Notes: a model not told the origin generated them from the sequence alone. A stretch of 7,467 nt of DNA from Anaerolineales bacterium (GCA_016932955.1 JAFGBV010000012.1:1-7467), one strand, 5' to 3'; positions 1 to 6,765 are shown, counted from the stretch's first letter. Made by a program: numbers and translations.

Positions 1-1260
1 ATGGACTTTTTCCAGCATCGGTACGGCACGGCGATGTCGGTGATCGGCACGGTGACGCAGATCATCACCTACTTCGGTTGGACGGCGGCACAGATCGTGG
101 CTGGCGGCGCAATTTTACAGGCGCTGTTGGGATGGCCCCTCACCAGCGGGATGATCCTGGTAACGGTGGTAGTGACGCTTTATACGATCATGGGTGGACT
201 GTGGGCAGACACAGCGCTGGACTTCATGCAGATGTTCCTGACCTGTGCAGGGTTGATCATGATCATGGCGGGAATCATCAGCAACGTTGGAGGGCTGAGC
301 GAGATGTTTGGGCTTACTGGCGCGCAAGAGATCACGCACGAGCACCCGTTTGCGATCTGGCCAACAGAATCGGATGGTTATTATGGGTACTATGGAATGC
401 ATGGGTGGTTTTACTATATTGCGGCCTGGCTCTCGCTTGGTTTAGGCGCCATTCCTGCCCAGGATTATCTACAGCGCACCTGCGCAGCCAAGAACGAGAA
501 AGTGGCTGTGCAAGCAACCTTCCTGGCGGCAATTCTGTACCTATCTTTTGGTGTGCTTTCTCCATTAATTGGTGTTACTGCTTATGGTGCGCTGGGTGCA
601 GAATTGGAGGGGCCGGAGACGGAATTCGTGCTGGTTTCAATGGCGATGAAATTCCTGCCGCCGCTGCTGACCACAATCTTCATCGCAGCGCTGGCGTCAG
701 CGTTGATGAGCACTTCAGATAGTTCGATGCTGGCGGGATCTACGATGTTTACTGAGAACATTGTTAAAGTATTCAAGCCCAATATTTCAGATAAGACCCA
801 GCTACTGCTGACGCGCTTAGGGCTGCTGGTCAGCGGGTTCTTGAGCCTGCTGATTGCCATGTATGCCAGCACGATCTATAAATTAGCCGTGCTGGCGAAT
901 ACCTCCATCCTGGTAGGTCTGGCGGCGCCATACCTGATCGGCATGTATTGGAAGAAAGCCAACCATACCGGAGCGCTGATTTCGTTTTTTGGCGGTGTGA
1001 TCTCGTGGGTCGCGCTGACATTCTACTATATGTATTCCTATGTCCTGCCGGTGATCTACGAGGGCGAGATGATGGATGATGTGGCGTGGGATTCGATTTA
1101 TATTGCCTCGACGCCGGCGTTCTTCATTTCCGTCGTGCTCTTGTTTGTGGGCTCGCTGCTTACACAGAAGATGGATCCGCCCAAGATCCTGACTGACATC
1201 AATGGAAAACCAGTGGATATGAAGAATGTAATTGGGTTTAAAGGTCTGAACGAGGCATAA
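1..1260 (+). CDS. Sodium:solute symporter (SSS family), N-terminus missing
   Basis: This is an integral membrane transporter of the SSS family (relatives include PutP, PanF and vSGLT), which couples Na+ entry to uptake of a small solute. The 419 visible residues carry about ten hydrophobic segments. Family hallmarks seen are GGLWAD (about residues 65-70) followed by D74 and Q77, a P-x-Q-D-x-x-Q-R-x-x-A-A-K stretch at 152-164, and A-L-M-S-T-S-D-S-S at 234-242, where Ser237/Thr238 match the conserved Ser/Thr pair of the second sodium site in PutP and vSGLT. The reading starts with D-F-F-Q-H-R-Y-G, which in relatives follows the second transmembrane helix. About 70-90 residues, including the first sodium-site helix, therefore probably lie before the window, and the ATG at base 1 is likely an internal Met. 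Members usually have about 450-550 residues. Substrate cannot be read from sequence; the neighbouring aminotransferase and aldehyde oxidoreductases suggest an amino compound or organic acid. Confidence 0.9.
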   Translation: MDFFQHRYGTAMSVIGTVTQIITYFGWTAAQIVAGGAILQALLGWPLTSGMILVTVVVTLYTIMGGLWADTALDFMQMFLTCAGLIMIMAGIISNVGGLSEMFGLTGAQEITHEHPFAIWPTESDGYYGYYGMHGWFYYIAAWLSLGLGAIPAQDYLQRTCAAKNEKVAVQATFLAAILYLSFGVLSPLIGVTAYGALGAELEGPETEFVLVSMAMKFLPPLLTTIFIAALASALMSTSDSSMLAGSTMFTENIVKVFKPNISDKTQLLLTRLGLLVSGFLSLLIAMYASTIYKLAVLANTSILVGLAAPYLIGMYWKKANHTGALISFFGGVISWVALTFYYMYSYVLPVIYEGEMMDDVAWDSIYIASTPAFFISVVLLFVGSLLTQKMDPPKILTDINGKPVDMKNVIGFKGLNEA

Positions 1261-1271
1261 TATGCTATGAT

Positions 1272-1309
1272 TGGGATGGGAAATGTCATCCATGACAATT
1301 CCCATCCCA
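1272..1309. repeat. 38-base near-perfect inverted repeat after the symporter gene
   Basis: Two 18-base arms (1272-1289 and 1292-1309) are reverse complements except for one A-A opposition (1283/1298). They are separated by only two bases, so as RNA this is a long hairpin with a tight loop. It begins 11 bases after the symporter stop codon. No T-run follows (the next bases are TCAACTCAACAG), so it is not a textbook intrinsic terminator. It may stabilise the 3' end of the symporter message, stop transcription weakly, or act as a protein-binding palindrome or small mobile repeat. The arms read GGGATGGGAA and TTCCCATCCC at their outer ends. Confidence 0.8.
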
Positions 1310-1474
1310 TCAACTCAACAGAAGCCGGCCACGAAGAAAAGGAAAGTCCTGCTGTTTTTCTTGGCCTTGTCGGCAGTCGTTTTGATTTGCTGTCAGGTGT
1401 TAGGTTGGAATATTAGGATAAGGAGTGAAAGATGCCAAACGGATATAATGGTAAGATCTTGCATGTTGACCTGA
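1283..1474 (+). CDS. Possible small single-pass membrane protein
   Basis: An open frame from ATG 1283 (an in-frame ATG at 1292 and a TTG at 1271 are alternatives) would give about 63 residues. It has a polar start, a basic stretch K-K-R-K, then one strongly hydrophobic segment (about VLLFFLALSAVVLICC), a layout typical of a small N-in membrane peptide. Small membrane partners do occur next to some SSS transporters. Against it: the start lies inside the inverted repeat, there is no good ribosome binding site, and the end overlaps the first 43 bases of AFOR 1 in another frame. I do not recognise a family, and the hydrophobic run may be chance. Confidence 0.22.
   Translation: MSSMTIPIPSTQQKPATKKRKVLLFFLALSAVVLICCQVLGWNIRIRSERCQTDIMVRSCMLT
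1420..1425 (+). promoter_or_regulatory. Ribosome binding site of AFOR 1
   Basis: AAGGAG lies six bases before ATG 1432, a near-ideal Shine-Dalgarno sequence and spacing. It fixes the start of AFOR 1 and argues for active translation independent of the symporter gene 171 bases upstream. Confidence 0.85.
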
Positions 1475-3348
1475 CGCATGGCAAGCTGGAAATCGAGGTG
1501 CCCCCGGAGGCATTTTATCGCAAGTACATGGGCGGCAGCGCGATGGGTTTATATTACATTTTGCGCGATATGCCAGCTGGGGTAGACCCTCTATCGCCTG
1601 AAAATATCTTGACCTTGATGGCGAGCGTGACGACTGGAGCGCCGATCTCGGGGCAAAGTCGCATGAACGCCAATGCCAAGTCGCCGATGAGCGGGGGGAT
1701 TGGGGATTCGCAGGCGGGCGGCTTCTTCCCGGCAGAGCTGAAGTTCGCTGGGTTTGATGGCATTGTGATCAAAGGGCGCTCAGCAAAGCCAGTATACCTG
1801 ACACTGCTGAATGGGGAAGCGGCGTTGCATGATGCGGCTCACCTGATGGGCAAGACAACCAAGGAAGTGGATGAGATCCTTAAGCAAGAGGTGGGCGATA
1901 AAAAGGCCGAAATTCTACAACACGGGCCGGCAGCAGAGAAAGGCGTGCGCTTTTCGAGCATCGTGAACATGTCGAACCGGAATAATGGACGTACCGGTAT
2001 GGGACTGGTGATGGCGAGCAAGAATCTGAAGGCGGTGGTGGTGCGCGGTTCGCAGAAGGTACAGCTGGCAGACCCAGCAGCACTAGCTGAATTGAACAAG
2101 GCTGGTCCAAAGCTGATGCCGGATAACCCGGACGTAGATGGGCTGGGGAAGTACGGCACAGCCAGCGTGGTGACCTTTCAGAATTCCATTGGCTCGCTGC
2201 CCACACGTAACTACAATGAAGGTCAGTTTGAAGACTGCGATAACCTTAGTGGCGAAACGTTGTACGACACTGTGCTGAAGAAGCGCGACACCTGCTATGC
2301 GTGCGTGGTGCGCTGCAAACGCGAGGTAGAGATCTTAGAAGGGGTTTATCAGGTCGATCCTTATTATGGCGGACCGGAATATGAAACTCTGGGCACGTTT
2401 GGCTCTTACTGCGGGGTGAACAACTTGGCGGCGGTGTGCAAAGCCAACCAGATCTGCAACGAGTATGGGGTGGATACGATCTCGTGCGGGGCGACGATTG
2501 CCTTTGCAATGGAATGCTTCGAGAAAGGGCTCATCGGCCTGGAACAGACGGGCGGGATCGAGCTGCGATTCGGCAACGCCGATGCGATGTTGGAAGCGCT
2601 GGATCAGATCGTGCACAATAGTGGGCCGCTGGGGAAGGTGCTCTCGCAGGGATCTGCTAGAGCAGCGGCGCTGTGGGGGCCGGATGCAGAAGACTGCCTG
2701 ATCACGGTGAAGAATGAAGAAGCCCCAGCACATATGCCGCAGGCCAAGAAATCGCTGGCGGTGATCTTTGCAGTCAATCCGTTTGGCGCGGACCACCAAT
2801 CCAGCGAACATGACCCGATGTATGAGGGAGAGTCCTCTCCGCTGTACTTGGAACGACTGGCGGAGCTTGACCTGAAAGACCCACCGGAACCGGGTAGCCT
2901 GGGGCCTGAAAAGGTGCGCTTTGCGGCATACTCGCAGATCTTTTATAGCCTGTTGGATACGCTGGATCTGTGCCAGTTCGTGTGGGGACCGGCGTGGACA
3001 CTATATGGGCCGACAGAGACCGTGCAACTGGTGCGGGCGATCACAGGATGGCCGGTGAGCTTATACGAGCTGATGAAAGTGGGTGAGCGGCGCTTGAACC
3101 TATTGCGTGTGTTCAATGCGCGCGAGGGTTTCACTCGTAAGGATGACCGCCTTCCGAAGAAATTCTTTAAGGCATTAGCCGGCACAGGCCCGACGGCAGG
3201 CACAGCCATCGATCCGCAGGAATTTGAGCGTGCTCTGGATCTATATTACCAGTTGATGAAATGGACGCCGGATGGCGTGCCAACACGAGCCAACATGGTA
3301 GACCTGGGCGTGGAGTGGGCGGCGGCTTATTTGCCCACACACGCCTGA
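1432..3348 (+). CDS. Aldehyde:ferredoxin oxidoreductase, tungsten-pterin (AFOR 1)
   Basis: A cytoplasmic enzyme of the AFOR family, which oxidises aldehydes to carboxylic acids at a bis-pterin tungsten (or molybdenum) centre and passes electrons through a [4Fe-4S] cluster to ferredoxin. At 638 residues it is close to the usual 600-620. The N-terminal pterin-binding domain spans about 4-205 and includes N-A-K-S-P-M-S-G-G and G-R-T-G-M-G (Arg187). The helical catalytic and cluster domains follow, with G-P-E-Y-E-T-L at 314-320. Cluster ligands are Cys288, Cys291 and Cys295 (C-x2-C-x3-C, the Pyrococcus AOR pattern) plus Cys514 in D-T-L-D-L-C. The second pterin motif is N-E-Y-G-V-D (343-348), and His455 in G-A-D-H matches the conserved active-site histidine. 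It is followed after 86 bases by an aminotransferase. No ferredoxin-like electron-transfer subunit gene is adjacent, so it probably uses free ferredoxin. Substrate is unknown; an aldehyde made by the neighbouring aminotransferase is a reasonable guess. Confidence 0.95.
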   Translation: MPNGYNGKILHVDLTHGKLEIEVPPEAFYRKYMGGSAMGLYYILRDMPAGVDPLSPENILTLMASVTTGAPISGQSRMNANAKSPMSGGIGDSQAGGFFPAELKFAGFDGIVIKGRSAKPVYLTLLNGEAALHDAAHLMGKTTKEVDEILKQEVGDKKAEILQHGPAAEKGVRFSSIVNMSNRNNGRTGMGLVMASKNLKAVVVRGSQKVQLADPAALAELNKAGPKLMPDNPDVDGLGKYGTASVVTFQNSIGSLPTRNYNEGQFEDCDNLSGETLYDTVLKKRDTCYACVVRCKREVEILEGVYQVDPYYGGPEYETLGTFGSYCGVNNLAAVCKANQICNEYGVDTISCGATIAFAMECFEKGLIGLEQTGGIELRFGNADAMLEALDQIVHNSGPLGKVLSQGSARAAALWGPDAEDCLITVKNEEAPAHMPQAKKSLAVIFAVNPFGADHQSSEHDPMYEGESSPLYLERLAELDLKDPPEPGSLGPEKVRFAAYSQIFYSLLDTLDLCQFVWGPAWTLYGPTETVQLVRAITGWPVSLYELMKVGERRLNLLRVFNAREGFTRKDDRLPKKFFKALAGTGPTAGTAIDPQEFERALDLYYQLMKWTPDGVPTRANMVDLGVEWAAAYLPTHA

Positions 3349-3372
3349 GGAATATTGCTAAAGAAAAGACCA

Positions 3373-3401
3373 GCCAGCCAGGTTGGCAAAGCCTGGCTGG
3401 C
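3373..3401. repeat. Intergenic hairpin between AFOR 1 and the aminotransferase
   Basis: GCCAGCCAGG (3373-3382) and CCTGGCTGGC (3392-3401) are perfect 10-base complements. The stem can extend inward by a T·G and a T-A pair, leaving a five-base loop. No T-run follows, so full termination is unlikely. It sits 24 bases after the AFOR 1 stop and 33 bases before the aminotransferase start. It could be an RNA processing or stabilising element that sets relative expression of the two genes, or a weak attenuator. Confidence 0.7.
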
Positions 3402-3422
3402 ATGGACATTAAGCACATCGAT

Positions 3423-3428
3423 AAGGAG
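3423..3428 (+). promoter_or_regulatory. Ribosome binding site of the aminotransferase
   Basis: AAGGAG lies six bases before ATG 3435. It settles the start: the reading frame is open back to 3261, but that extension overlaps the end of AFOR 1, crosses the hairpin, and is not part of the aminotransferase fold. Confidence 0.85.
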
Positions 3429-3434
3429 AATTTT

Positions 3435-4709
3435 ATGACGAAATATGATGAGATCTTTCCGCATGTCTCTCCGGTATGGACGCGCTATACACCCATTATT
3501 GCCGAGAGGGGCGAAGGATGCTATCTTTATACGGAGGACGGCACGGCTTTTCTGGATTTCACCTGTGGGATTGCTGTGACGAACACAGGGCACTGCCACC
3601 CGAAGGTTGTGGAAGCTATTCGCAAACAGGCGGGTTTGCTGCTGCATGGACAGGTGAACATTGTGTATCATAAGCCCCTGTTGGAATTAATCCACGAGCT
3701 GCGCGAGGTCGTGCCGCCGGAGCTGGATGGCTACTTCTTCAGCAATTCTGGAGCGGAGGCAATCGAGGGGGCGATGAAGCTGGCACGCCAAGCAACGGGG
3801 CGGACCAATATCATTGTCTTCCAAGGGAGTTTTCACGGGCGCACGGTGGGAACGATGTCGTTGACCACCTCCAAGACGATCTATCGGGCGGGTTACCAGC
3901 CGCTGATGCCGGGGGTGTTCGTGGCGCCTTTCCCCTACGCATTTCGCTATGGGTGGGATGCAGAGAAGACCAGCCAATGGTGCCTGGAGGAATTAGAATT
4001 CCTGCTGGCTACGCAAACTGCGCCGCAGGAGACCGCGGCGATGCTCATCGAACCCGTTCTGGGAGAGGGCGGTTATGTGGTGCCGCCAGCCAGCTTCTTA
4101 CAAGGGCTGCGCAAAATTTGCGACCAGCACGGCATTTTGTTGATCTGCGATGAGATCCAATCCGGATTTGGACGGACAGGGCGCTGGTTTGCGTTCGAGC
4201 ATTTTGGGGTCACGCCGGATATTATGACGGTGGCGAAAGGGATTGCCTCGGGGTTGCCGCTTTCTGGCGTGTTCAGCCGGTTGGAGTTGATGAAGAAGTG
4301 GGCAACCGGAACGCACGGTGGTACCTATGGCGGGAACGCGGTGGCGGTCGCGGCGGCTGTGGCGACGGTGAAGGCAATGAAGGAAGAGAAGCTCATCGAT
4401 AACGCCGCGGCACGCGGTGAGCAAATGATGGCGGGCTTGCGAGCCTACCAGCAGCAATTCCCGGGCATTGGAGATGTGCGCGGGTTGGGTTTAATGATCG
4501 GCACGGAATTTCGCACCGCAGATGGCAAGCCAGATAAGACGACTGCTAAAGCGGTGATGCATGAGTGCTATGATGAAAAGCTGCTGGTGCTGACCTGTGG
4601 TCCTTGGGACAATACCATCCGCTGGATCCCACCGCTGGTGGTCAGTGCGGAGGAAATTGACAAGGCGCTGGGCATCGTCGGCAAGGTTCTAAAGAAGGTA
4701 TTCGGGTAA
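3435..4709 (+). CDS. Class III PLP aminotransferase, 4-aminobutyrate aminotransferase-like
   Basis: A cytoplasmic fold-type I PLP enzyme of 424 residues, almost exactly the length of E. coli GabT (426). It transfers an amino group, typically the terminal one of an omega-amino acid, to a 2-oxo acid acceptor and yields an aldehyde or oxo product. Visible motifs are the phosphate-binding S-N-S-G-A-E-A (103-109), F-H-G-R-T (133-137), E-P-V-L-G-E (206-211), D-E-I-Q-S-G-F-G-R-T-G from Asp239, which contacts the pyridine nitrogen, and the Schiff-base Lys268 in V-A-K-G. A late T-G-T-H-G-G-T-Y-G-G-N motif completes the cofactor site. From memory of GabT numbering, Asp239, Lys268 and Glu211 coincide, and Arg136 and Arg396 match its carboxylate-binding and salt-bridge arginines. 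These residues also occur in acetylornithine/ornithine-type relatives, so GABA, beta-alanine, 5-aminovalerate or a diamine are all possible substrates. Its position between two aldehyde oxidoreductases suggests its product is oxidised by one or both. Confidence 0.93.
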   Translation: MTKYDEIFPHVSPVWTRYTPIIAERGEGCYLYTEDGTAFLDFTCGIAVTNTGHCHPKVVEAIRKQAGLLLHGQVNIVYHKPLLELIHELREVVPPELDGYFFSNSGAEAIEGAMKLARQATGRTNIIVFQGSFHGRTVGTMSLTTSKTIYRAGYQPLMPGVFVAPFPYAFRYGWDAEKTSQWCLEELEFLLATQTAPQETAAMLIEPVLGEGGYVVPPASFLQGLRKICDQHGILLICDEIQSGFGRTGRWFAFEHFGVTPDIMTVAKGIASGLPLSGVFSRLELMKKWATGTHGGTYGGNAVAVAAAVATVKAMKEEKLIDNAAARGEQMMAGLRAYQQQFPGIGDVRGLGLMIGTEFRTADGKPDKTTAKAVMHECYDEKLLVLTCGPWDNTIRWIPPLVVSAEEIDKALGIVGKVLKKVFG

Positions 4710-4739
4710 TCCTTTTCGCCATTGAGTGGATGGTTACTA

Positions 4740-4776
4740 CCTCCCCTAAATTCGGAAGTATTGAATCTGGGGGAGG
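4740..4776. repeat. Intergenic hairpin before AFOR 2
   Basis: CCTCCCC (4740-4746) pairs with GGGGAGG (4770-4776). The stem continues inward through T·G and A-T, one mismatch, then ATTC with GAAT, leaving a nine-base loop (4754-4762). It lies in the 103-base gap between the aminotransferase and AFOR 2. No T-run follows. The right arm is a purine-rich GGGGGAGGAGG stretch (4769-4779) that resembles a Shine-Dalgarno sequence and precedes weak TTG/GTG triplets. The hairpin would mask that decoy and leave the true ribosome binding site (4800-4805) free. Confidence 0.6.
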
Positions 4777-4799
4777 AGGTTGATATTGGTGGTTAGCAG

Positions 4800-4805
4800 A
4801 AGGAG
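4800..4805 (+). promoter_or_regulatory. Ribosome binding site of AFOR 2
   Basis: AAGGAG is placed seven bases before ATG 4813. It decides the start: the frame is open from a TTG at 4780, but the residues that would be added (mostly R/V/L) are not like an AFOR N-terminus, whereas the protein from 4813 begins at once with the family's W-R-V-D-L strand. Confidence 0.8.
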
Positions 4806-4812
4806 ATTAGGC

Positions 4813-6513
4813 ATGGAAGTCTGGCGGGTTGACCTACGAGAGCAGAGGCTGCGGCGGGAAGCTGTGCCTGAAAGCTGGGCGCGCCTGGGGGGGCGGGGGT
4901 TGCTGGCGCGGATCATGGTAGATGAGACGCCGGCGACATGCGAGCCGCTGGGACCGAGGAATAAGCTGATCTTTGCGCCGGGCTTGTTGGTGGGTCATAT
5001 GCTTTCGAGCCTGGACCGCATCTCTGTGGGTGCGAAAAGCCCTCTGACCGGGGGAATGAAGGAGGCTAACGCAGGGGGTACAACTGGCTTGCAGATGACT
5101 TACCTGGGGATCAAGGCGCTGATCCTGGAGGGGCTACCTGCAGAACCAGGCTGGTGGACACTGCATTTGAGCCTGGAGGGCGCCCGATTTGAGCGGGCAG
5201 ATGACCTGGCAGGGTTGGGGGTGTTCGAAACTGCGCCGCGACTGGTGGAACGCTATGGCGAGAAGGTTGCCATTGCCTTGATTGGCCCCGGAGGAGAGAT
5301 GCGCATGTCTGCGGCGGGCATCCAGAACCTGGACAAGGAAAGGCTGCCATCGCGCATTGCGGCGCGGGGCGGTATCGGGGCAGTAATGGGATCGAAAGGG
5401 CTAAAGGCGATCATATTCGACGCCAAAGGAGGACAGAAACCGCCGATTGCGGACCCGGAGGCATTCCGGGCGGCGCAGAAGACATTCACCAAGGCGGTGT
5501 TGGAACACCCACAGTCGGCTGTGTATAAGGAGTATGGCACCGCGGCGATGGCGCGGATGTGCGACGGGTTTGGGGCGTTGCCGACGCGCAATTTCTCCAG
5601 CGGGCAGTTCGAGGGGGTGGAAAAGATCAGCGGTGAGTACATGCGGCAGGTGATCTTACAGCGAGGCGGCGAGGGAACACCCACACATGCTTGCATGCCG
5701 GGCTGCACGATCCAATGCTCGAATACCTATGCGGACGCAGATGGGAAGATGATTGTTTCTCCGCTGGAGTACGAGACGATCGGATTGATGGGCTCGAACC
5801 TGGGGATTGACGATCTGGATTGGATCGCGCGAATGAATTGGGAGGTCAACGACCTGGGGCTGGATTCGATCGAGATGGGGGCTGCGCTGGGCGTGGCGGC
5901 TGAGGCGGGGCTGATGAAGTTTGGTGATGGAGAAGGTGCCATGCGCCTGCTGAGTGAGGTACGCCAGGGTACGCCGCTGGGACGCATCCTGGGAGCTGGC
6001 TCGACGATGGCGGGGAAGGTGCTGGGGGTGGAACGCGTGCCAGCGGTGAAAGGGCAGGCGATGTCGGCCTACGAGCCGCGGGCGATCAAGGGCACGGGCG
6101 TGACTTATGCCACCTCGCCGCAGGGGGCAGACCATACCAGCGGGCTGACGATCCGCGCCAAGGTGGACCACCTGGACCCCAAGGGGCAGGCGGAGCTCTC
6201 GCGGGCGACGCAGATCAACATGGCAGGGTATGACACGCTGGGGGCGTGCATCTTTGCGGGATTTGGCTTTTCGCTTGCGCCGGAGACGATCAGCATGCTG
6301 CTGAACGCGCGTTACGGCTGGCAGGTGGGCACGGATATCCTGCAGGTGCTGGGGCGAGAGTCACTGAAGCTGGAGCGCGAGTTCAACCGGCGGGCAGGGT
6401 TCACGTCAGCGCATGACCGGCTACCGGAGTGGATGACGCGCGAGTCTCTGCCGCCGTATAACGCGGTCTTCGATGTCCCAGAAGAAGATCTGGACGGGGT
6501 GTTCAACTGGTAA
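4813..6513 (+). CDS. Aldehyde:ferredoxin oxidoreductase family protein (AFOR 2)
   Basis: A second, diverged AFOR paralogue of 566 residues, some 70 shorter than AFOR 1. It is predicted to be a cytoplasmic tungsten/molybdenum bis-pterin enzyme oxidising an aldehyde with ferredoxin as acceptor. The N-terminal domain (about 1-205) has V-G-A-K-S-P-L-T-G-G and R-G-G-I-G-A-V-M-G-S-K (Arg185). Later come P-L-E-Y-E-T-I-G (317-324), the pterin motif N-D-L-G-L-D (346-351), G-A-D-H with His441, and D-T-L-G-A-C (474-479), whose Cys479 is the fourth cluster ligand. The other cluster cysteines are 294, 298 and 302, spaced C-x3-C-x3-C rather than the C-x2-C-x3-C of AFOR 1. The motifs are otherwise complete, so it should be active, but substrate class is unclear. 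It follows the aminotransferase by 103 bases and precedes the MoaD-like gene by six, so the carrier is probably co-translated with it. Confidence 0.93.
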   Translation: MEVWRVDLREQRLRREAVPESWARLGGRGLLARIMVDETPATCEPLGPRNKLIFAPGLLVGHMLSSLDRISVGAKSPLTGGMKEANAGGTTGLQMTYLGIKALILEGLPAEPGWWTLHLSLEGARFERADDLAGLGVFETAPRLVERYGEKVAIALIGPGGEMRMSAAGIQNLDKERLPSRIAARGGIGAVMGSKGLKAIIFDAKGGQKPPIADPEAFRAAQKTFTKAVLEHPQSAVYKEYGTAAMARMCDGFGALPTRNFSSGQFEGVEKISGEYMRQVILQRGGEGTPTHACMPGCTIQCSNTYADADGKMIVSPLEYETIGLMGSNLGIDDLDWIARMNWEVNDLGLDSIEMGAALGVAAEAGLMKFGDGEGAMRLLSEVRQGTPLGRILGAGSTMAGKVLGVERVPAVKGQAMSAYEPRAIKGTGVTYATSPQGADHTSGLTIRAKVDHLDPKGQAELSRATQINMAGYDTLGACIFAGFGFSLAPETISMLLNARYGWQVGTDILQVLGRESLKLEREFNRRAGFTSAHDRLPEWMTRESLPPYNAVFDVPEEDLDGVFNW

Positions 6514-6519
6514 GTTCAT

Positions 6520-6765
6520 ATGCGCGTGGAAGTGCACCTACACACCACGCTGGCGCGGCAGACCCCGGAGGGGTATGTGAGTTGCGTGGATATGGAGATT
6601 GCCGAGGGGAGCATGCTGGGCGATCTTCTGAAGCAGATGGGGTTCGAAATCGATGATGATCATACACTGCTGGTCATCAATGGGCGGCTGGCGGAAAGGG
6701 AACAGGCGCTGGGAGAAGGTGATGTGGTTCACCTGATCCCAGCGTTGTCGGGGGGAGGGGATTGA
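6520..6765 (+). CDS. MoaD/ThiS-like sulfur carrier protein
   Basis: An 81-residue beta-grasp (ubiquitin-like) protein of the MoaD/ThiS kind. In MoaD the C-terminal Gly-Gly is adenylated and thiocarboxylated, then donates sulfur to build the dithiolene of the pterin cofactor. Supporting features are the small size, the alternating V-E-V-H-L-H first strand, the L-x-D-L-L-K-Q helix, the L-V-I-N-G-R-L turn, the G-E-G-D-V-V-H-L-I-P-A-L strand near the end, and a terminal S-G-G-G-D. It starts six bases after AFOR 2 with no Shine-Dalgarno sequence of its own, which suggests translational coupling. MoaD-like genes beside AFOR genes are a known arrangement, so a role in tungsten/molybdenum-pterin cofactor supply to AFOR 2 is likely. 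It is odd that one residue (Asp81) follows the last Gly pair; MoaD and ThiS normally end exactly in Gly-Gly. The tail is coded by a G-rich run at 6750-6760, where an indel would change it. Confidence 0.85.
   Translation: MRVEVHLHTTLARQTPEGYVSCVDMEIAEGSMLGDLLKQMGFEIDDDHTLLVINGRLAEREQALGEGDVVHLIPALSGGGD

Noticed and set aside
78..722. A 214-residue + strand open frame inside the symporter gene
   Set aside because: It lies wholly within the symporter in another frame, has Trp/His/Arg-rich low-plausibility composition and no ribosome binding site; the symporter frame carries clear family motifs.
1387..1416. TTGCTG, 18 bases, TATTAG as a promoter for AFOR 1
   Set aside because: Both boxes match the consensus weakly and the start of transcription would fall inside the ribosome binding site, leaving almost no leader.
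3261..3434. N-terminal extension of the aminotransferase
   Set aside because: It overlaps the end of AFOR 1 and crosses the hairpin; the AAGGAG at 3423-3428 and the GabT-like length support ATG 3435.
4780..4812. TTG start giving AFOR 2 eleven more residues
   Set aside because: The added residues do not resemble an AFOR N-terminus and ATG 4813 has a well-spaced AAGGAG.
5253..6171. Long minus-strand open frames opposite AFOR 2
   Set aside because: They mirror a G-rich, motif-complete coding gene; translations are low-complexity Pro/Ser/Arg/His-rich and no start signals are seen.
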